A stretch of DNA of 61,370 nucleotides from Oscillospiraceae bacterium (GTDB lineage: Bacteria > Bacillota > Clostridia > Oscillospirales > CAG-272): contig SVTK01000017.1 in the NCBI GenBank assembly GCA_015063805.1, positions 1 to 61,370 of the forward strand. Direction: 5' to 3'. The notes under the pieces were generated by a model. That model searched no databases and was not told the DNA's origin. It saw nothing but the letters and a program-made list of their open reading frames with translations. The translations under genes were made by a program, and so were the position numbers. Of this stretch, positions 58,572-61,370 are shown piece by piece; position 1 is the first letter of the stretch, and each line of letters starts with the position of its first letter.

Positions 58572-59252
58572 TCAGTTCACGCCGATGCCGATCGCCGACA
58601 AAAGGGTGGAAAGTCCAACGCTCTCCTTGTCTTCGGTATCAAAAGCCTCGATCATGTCGATCCCGCTTACACTGATGTATTTCTTGGTGATCAGGTCAGT
58701 GCCGATCATGCCCAGCTCTTCCACAGCAATCCGTTCAATTTCCCGCAGATCGTTCTTACGGTCAAGGGCCTGGCTCAGCTCGCGGCGGGACTCGGCAAGT
58801 TCAGCCACCTGGGACTCCAGACTGTCGACCTCCTCGGCCGCACCGCCGACCATGGCGGATCCCCAAACCACGCTCAGCACCGTCATGGTGCAGACCAGCA
58901 GGCAGATGAGCATTGCCACGGGCAGAGGAGTTCCCTTTACCTTAGCGGCATACAGCGGAGCCGCTGCGGTCTTCTTCACGGCATAGAGGGGGACCTGCGC
59001 CGCCGACGGACGGGACTCGCTCTGCTGGATGGCGGTCTTTCTCACCGTTTCCACATTTGGCCGGGGCTGTTTTGGACGGGCATAACTTGGCTGGGGGCGC
59101 GCAACATTCTGCTGCGGGCGAGAGCTGTTTACCCCAACCGCGCCCAGTCCACGGTTAGCAAACCGCACACGGAGCTGATCCTCAATGGGAAGATTGGACA
59201 TTTGCTGCGCTGTCGGCCGATGAGTACGGCTCGAAACGTTCTGCTGCATCAT
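58572..59252 (-). CDS. ftsL: FtsL-like septum protein
   Basis: 226 residues with a long Gln/Arg/Pro-rich cytoplasmic tail, one membrane helix (VAMLICLLVCTMTVLSVVWG) and a short extracytoplasmic coiled coil (DSLESQVAELAESRRELSQA) ending with the EIERIAVEELGMI motif of FtsL/DivIC-like proteins. It overlaps rsmH by four bases. Position between rsmH and the PBP is the usual ftsL slot. The tail is longer than typical. Confidence 0.82.
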   Translation of the reverse strand: MMQQNVSSRTHRPTAQQMSNLPIEDQLRVRFANRGLGAVGVNSSRPQQNVARPQPSYARPKQPRPNVETVRKTAIQQSESRPSAAQVPLYAVKKTAAAPLYAAKVKGTPLPVAMLICLLVCTMTVLSVVWGSAMVGGAAEEVDSLESQVAELAESRRELSQALDRKNDLREIERIAVEELGMIGTDLITKKYISVSGIDMIEAFDTEDKESVGLSTLLSAIGIGVN

Positions 59253-60241
59253 GTGCGGTGGCTCCTTTCAAAATTCTCCTCGGCGGAGGGCTCGTCCTCC
59301 GCCACCCGTTCCGCCACCCGAAGCTTCGCGCTGCGGGAACGGGGATTCTCCTTCAGCTCCTCGGCCGAAGGCAGCACGGGCTTCCGCCCGACGGGGGAAA
59401 GGATGGGCTTGTGTCCGCATACGCAGACGGGAAAATCCCGGGGGCAGATACAACCCGTGGCAAGACGGGTATAGGTTTGCTTCACAATGCGGTCTTCCAG
59501 GGAGTGGAAGGTAATGATGGCAATGCGGCCATGGGGACGGAGTAACCCGGCCGCCGCCTCGATGGCAGGGGCGATCACATCCAGCTCCCCGTTCACCTCA
59601 ATGCGGATAGCCTGAAAACTGCGCTTGGCCGGATGCTGATCCTCCCGCGCACGGGCAGGCATGGCCGAGCGGATGATATCCACCAGCTCGCCGGTGGTTT
59701 CAATGGGCTTCCTCTGCCGCATCTCCACAATGCGGGACGCGATCCGCGCCGAGCACTTCTCTTCCCCGTAGGTGAAGAGGATGCGCTTCAGATCAGCCTC
59801 GCTGTATTCGTTGACCACGGTATATGCGCTCTTGGCGGAGCGGCGGTCCATCCGCATATCCAGGGGGGCATCGGCATGATAGGAAAAGCCCCGCTCTGCG
59901 GTGTCCAGCTGGTAGGAAGAGACCCCCAGATCCATAAGCACTCCGTCGATTTTTTCAATGCCAAGGGAAGCACACACCTCTGCAATGTGGCAGAAGTTGT
60001 CCCGCACCACGATAGCGCGATCTCCCAAGGGCGCAAGACGGGCACTGGCCGCAGCAATGGCGGCTTCATCCTGGTCGATGGCAATGAGACGTCCAGTGGT
60101 CAGCCGGGAGGCAATGGCAAAGCTGTGTCCGCCGCCGCCTGCGGTTCCGTCCACGTAGATTCCGTCCGGACGGATGGCAAGGCCTTCAATACATTCATCC
60201 AACAGCACCGAGCGGTGCGAAAAATTCACCTTTTCCATCAT
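59249..60241 (-). CDS. rsmH: 16S rRNA (cytosine(1402)-N4)-methyltransferase
   Basis: 330 residues (two adjacent ATGs). HRSVLLDECIEGL (9-21), VDGTAGGGGHS, VLMDLGVSSYQLD, RSFQAIRIEVNGEL and FHSLEDRIVKQ are MraW/RsmH motifs. It methylates C1402 in the ribosomal P site. Second gene of the dcw cluster. Confidence 0.95.
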   Translation of the reverse strand: MMEKVNFSHRSVLLDECIEGLAIRPDGIYVDGTAGGGGHSFAIASRLTTGRLIAIDQDEAAIAAASARLAPLGDRAIVVRDNFCHIAEVCASLGIEKIDGVLMDLGVSSYQLDTAERGFSYHADAPLDMRMDRRSAKSAYTVVNEYSEADLKRILFTYGEEKCSARIASRIVEMRQRKPIETTGELVDIIRSAMPARAREDQHPAKRSFQAIRIEVNGELDVIAPAIEAAAGLLRPHGRIAIITFHSLEDRIVKQTYTRLATGCICPRDFPVCVCGHKPILSPVGRKPVLPSAEELKENPRSRSAKLRVAERVAEDEPSAEENFERSHRT

Positions 60242-60253
60242 TCCTGCTGCGGC

Positions 60254-60682
60254 TTAGAAGCCCAACTCCTTCATCTGCTGTTCCATGGCCGCTTCATCCT
60301 CGGCGGCTACCATACGCTCGTAGCCCTCCTCGGACCAAATCTCAAGGTAACTGCCGCAGCCGATGATCACCGCACTTTTGCCGAAGCCCACATATTCCAC
60401 CAAAGACGGGCTGAGGAGAATACGTCCCTGGGAATCGGGGGTCGCCTCAAGGCCGTTACGGCCCCAGAAACGGTTAAGACTACGGGTACTGCTGCGGGGC
60501 ATGGAAGCCAGCTTGGCTTCAATCTCGGCCCACTCGGCCTGAGAATAAACCGTAAGAAAACGCTCTTCCCCTTCGGAGCCGCGGATGACAATGAAAGATT
60601 CGCCCAGCTGTTCACGGTACTTTGCCGGGATAAAAAGTCTGTTTTTTGCATCAATGGCGTGTTTATACTCGCCGCACAGCAT
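60254..60682 (-). CDS. mraZ: Transcriptional regulator MraZ
   Basis: 142 residues with two AbrB/SpoVT-like repeats: YKHAIDAKNRLFIPAKYRE (6-24) and ATPDSQGRILLSPSLVEY (80-97). MraZ represses its own operon by binding short GTGG-containing boxes. AAAGGAGG fixes the ATG at 60682; the longer frame to 60841 crosses the promoter. First gene of dcw. Confidence 0.93.
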   Translation of the reverse strand: MLCGEYKHAIDAKNRLFIPAKYREQLGESFIVIRGSEGEERFLTVYSQAEWAEIEAKLASMPRSSTRSLNRFWGRNGLEATPDSQGRILLSPSLVEYVGFGKSAVIIGCGSYLEIWSEEGYERMVAAEDEAAMEQQMKELGF

Positions 60683-60775
60683 CCGCCGCACCTCCTTTGT
60701 TTTCACGTTTTCCCTGCACGGAATGAATTTCAATGGGGTTTTGTGGGCATTTTCGGGCAGGAAATTCAACATTTT

Positions 60776-60802
60776 CCACCGAAAACCGCCACACTCCACC
60801 AC
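60776..60802 (-). promoter_or_regulatory. Candidate MraZ boxes
   Basis: GTGG on the minus strand at 60799-60802, 60789-60792 and 60776-60779, just after the -10. The first two have the 10-bp spacing typical of MraZ sites; the third is 13 bp away. Confidence 0.45.
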
Positions 60803-60811
60803 TTCACCTAT

Positions 60812-60841
60812 ATTATAACGCATCCCTGTGGGAAATTGCAA
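60812..60841 (-). promoter_or_regulatory. Promoter of the dcw cluster
   Basis: On the minus strand TTGCAA (60836-60841), 18 bp, TATAAT (60812-60817). Confidence 0.75.
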
Positions 60842-61262
60842 TAGGTTTATTCAAATTTTACAAAAAACTTTTTTACTTTTTGTCCGAAATTACCATATTT
60901 TTACTGGAAATTATTAACAGTTACCACCGTTCGTGTAATAATTTGCTAATATTTTCCTGTATTTTCCATTTCTTTTATTCTCTGCCATTCGTCGATTCCG
61001 GTCGAAACCATCCGACAGGAACCGACATTCCCCGCCCTTTCCCCACCGCACCCCACCGATTCCCCCACCCCGGGATATTTCCCGCCCCACCGACAACAAA
61101 AAAACCGCCCCCAAGGGGTGCCTTCCATAAAGCAGGTTTTACCTGCCGAAAAACAAAAAGGAGTACGGACGATTGTTCGTACTCCTTTTTACACGTCTTG
61201 CCTTGCAAGGTATGGTGTGTTACACCTTTTAAGTGTACTTTCAGGCGGTAATGAGCCTCCCT
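60842..61262. other. Non-coding, AT- then C-rich interval
   Basis: No gene is supported. It holds AT-rich sequence to about 61000, then C-rich sequence, a small GCAGGT/ACCTGC hairpin (about 61133-61145) and the terminator-like hairpin at 61155-61190. Confidence 0.5.
61155..61190. terminator. Terminator-like hairpin
   Basis: AAAAAGGAGTACG (61155-61167) pairs perfectly with CGTACTCCTTTTT (61178-61190), ten-base loop, T-rich on both strands. No gene in view feeds into it. Confidence 0.75.
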
Positions 61263-61370
61263 TGTGTAAAGGGAGGTGGCACGGCTTGCCGTGACGGAGG
61301 GATTGTAAAAGGTTAGATTGTTGTTCAAAACAATCCCTCAGCCGCCTTCGGCGTCAGCTCCCTTTACACA
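61263..61370. mobile_element. MITE-like palindromic element, possibly continuing past edge
   Basis: Ends TGTGTAAAGGGAG (left) and CTCCCTTTACACA (right) are inverted, and the similarity extends inward about 45 bases (GAGGGATTGT in both arms). Each arm carries its own small hairpin. It has no coding capacity. Similar short palindromic elements are common in Clostridia (from memory). Confidence 0.65.

Noticed and set aside
61130-61370. CRISPR array at the right edge
   Set aside because: The repeats are inverted hairpin arms, not regularly spaced direct repeats with unique spacers.

Overview
The window looks like a chromosomal segment of an anaerobic, endospore-forming Firmicute of class Clostridia, most plausibly a gut Oscillospiraceae/Ruminococcaceae-like lineage. 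The reasons are a spoIIAA-spoIIAB-sigF operon, an NADH-dependent [FeFe]-hydrogenase operon, an S-layer-homology protein, a fused purL and a Gram-positive division/cell-wall (dcw) cluster. Most genes are GC-rich, with lower-GC patches at 1-600, 19.3-20.7 kb and 34.3-35.8 kb. Species assignment is not possible from sequence reading alone.

Layout: 1-0.45 kb, a cut-off HTH-XRE regulator with a likely autoregulatory palindrome. 0.7-7.7 kb, a metallo-beta-lactamase-fold protein and a sialic-acid cluster: GDPD-like lipoprotein, sialidase, lyxose-isomerase-like enzyme and N-acetylneuraminate lyase, with a divergent AraC regulator. 7.9-14.1 kb, housekeeping genes (ychF, trmB, nitroreductase, truB), a DUF1700/DUF4097-like membrane pair and an XRE regulator. 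14.1-15.7 kb, the forespore sigma-F operon. 15.9-22.3 kb, an accessory stretch: an AAA15 (RloA/AbiLi-like) ATPase overlapping a RiboL-PSP-HEPN gene, a DUF853 HerA-like ATPase, a low-GC membrane protein of unknown function lying between 14-bp direct repeats, a phosphodiesterase, a lipoprotein and a DUF4177 protein. 22.4-31.0 kb, a hydrogenase regulon: catalytic HydA/HydB/NuoE-type genes preceded by a sensory-type [FeFe]-hydrogenase homologue with two DRTGG proteins, two GHKL ATPases and a PHP phosphoesterase. 31.2-35.8 kb, tRNA-Leu(TAG), a lipid kinase, a WG/SLH surface protein and a decayed, probably phage-derived gene. 35.9-47.0 kb, the purine operon purF-E-M-N-O-H-D-L behind a guanine riboswitch. 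47.2-60.8 kb, the dcw cluster mraZ-rsmH-ftsL-pbp-murE-murF-mraY-ftsW-murG-ftsQ-ftsZ. 60.8-61.4 kb is non-coding with a MITE-like element at the edge.

How the genes work together: the riboswitch matches purine synthesis to guanine supply. The purine pathway uses a stand-alone AICAR formyltransferase plus an archaeal-type PurO cyclohydrolase instead of bifunctional PurH. The hydrogenase locus couples an H2-evolving NADH/ferredoxin enzyme to a putative H2-sensing, partner-switch-like module. The sialic-acid cluster would release and cleave Neu5Ac, but no transporter or ManNAc kinase/epimerase is in the window. The best candidate for a little-described system is the AAA15-HEPN pair at 15.9-17.7 kb with its accessory neighbourhood. 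No CRISPR array or rRNA was seen.
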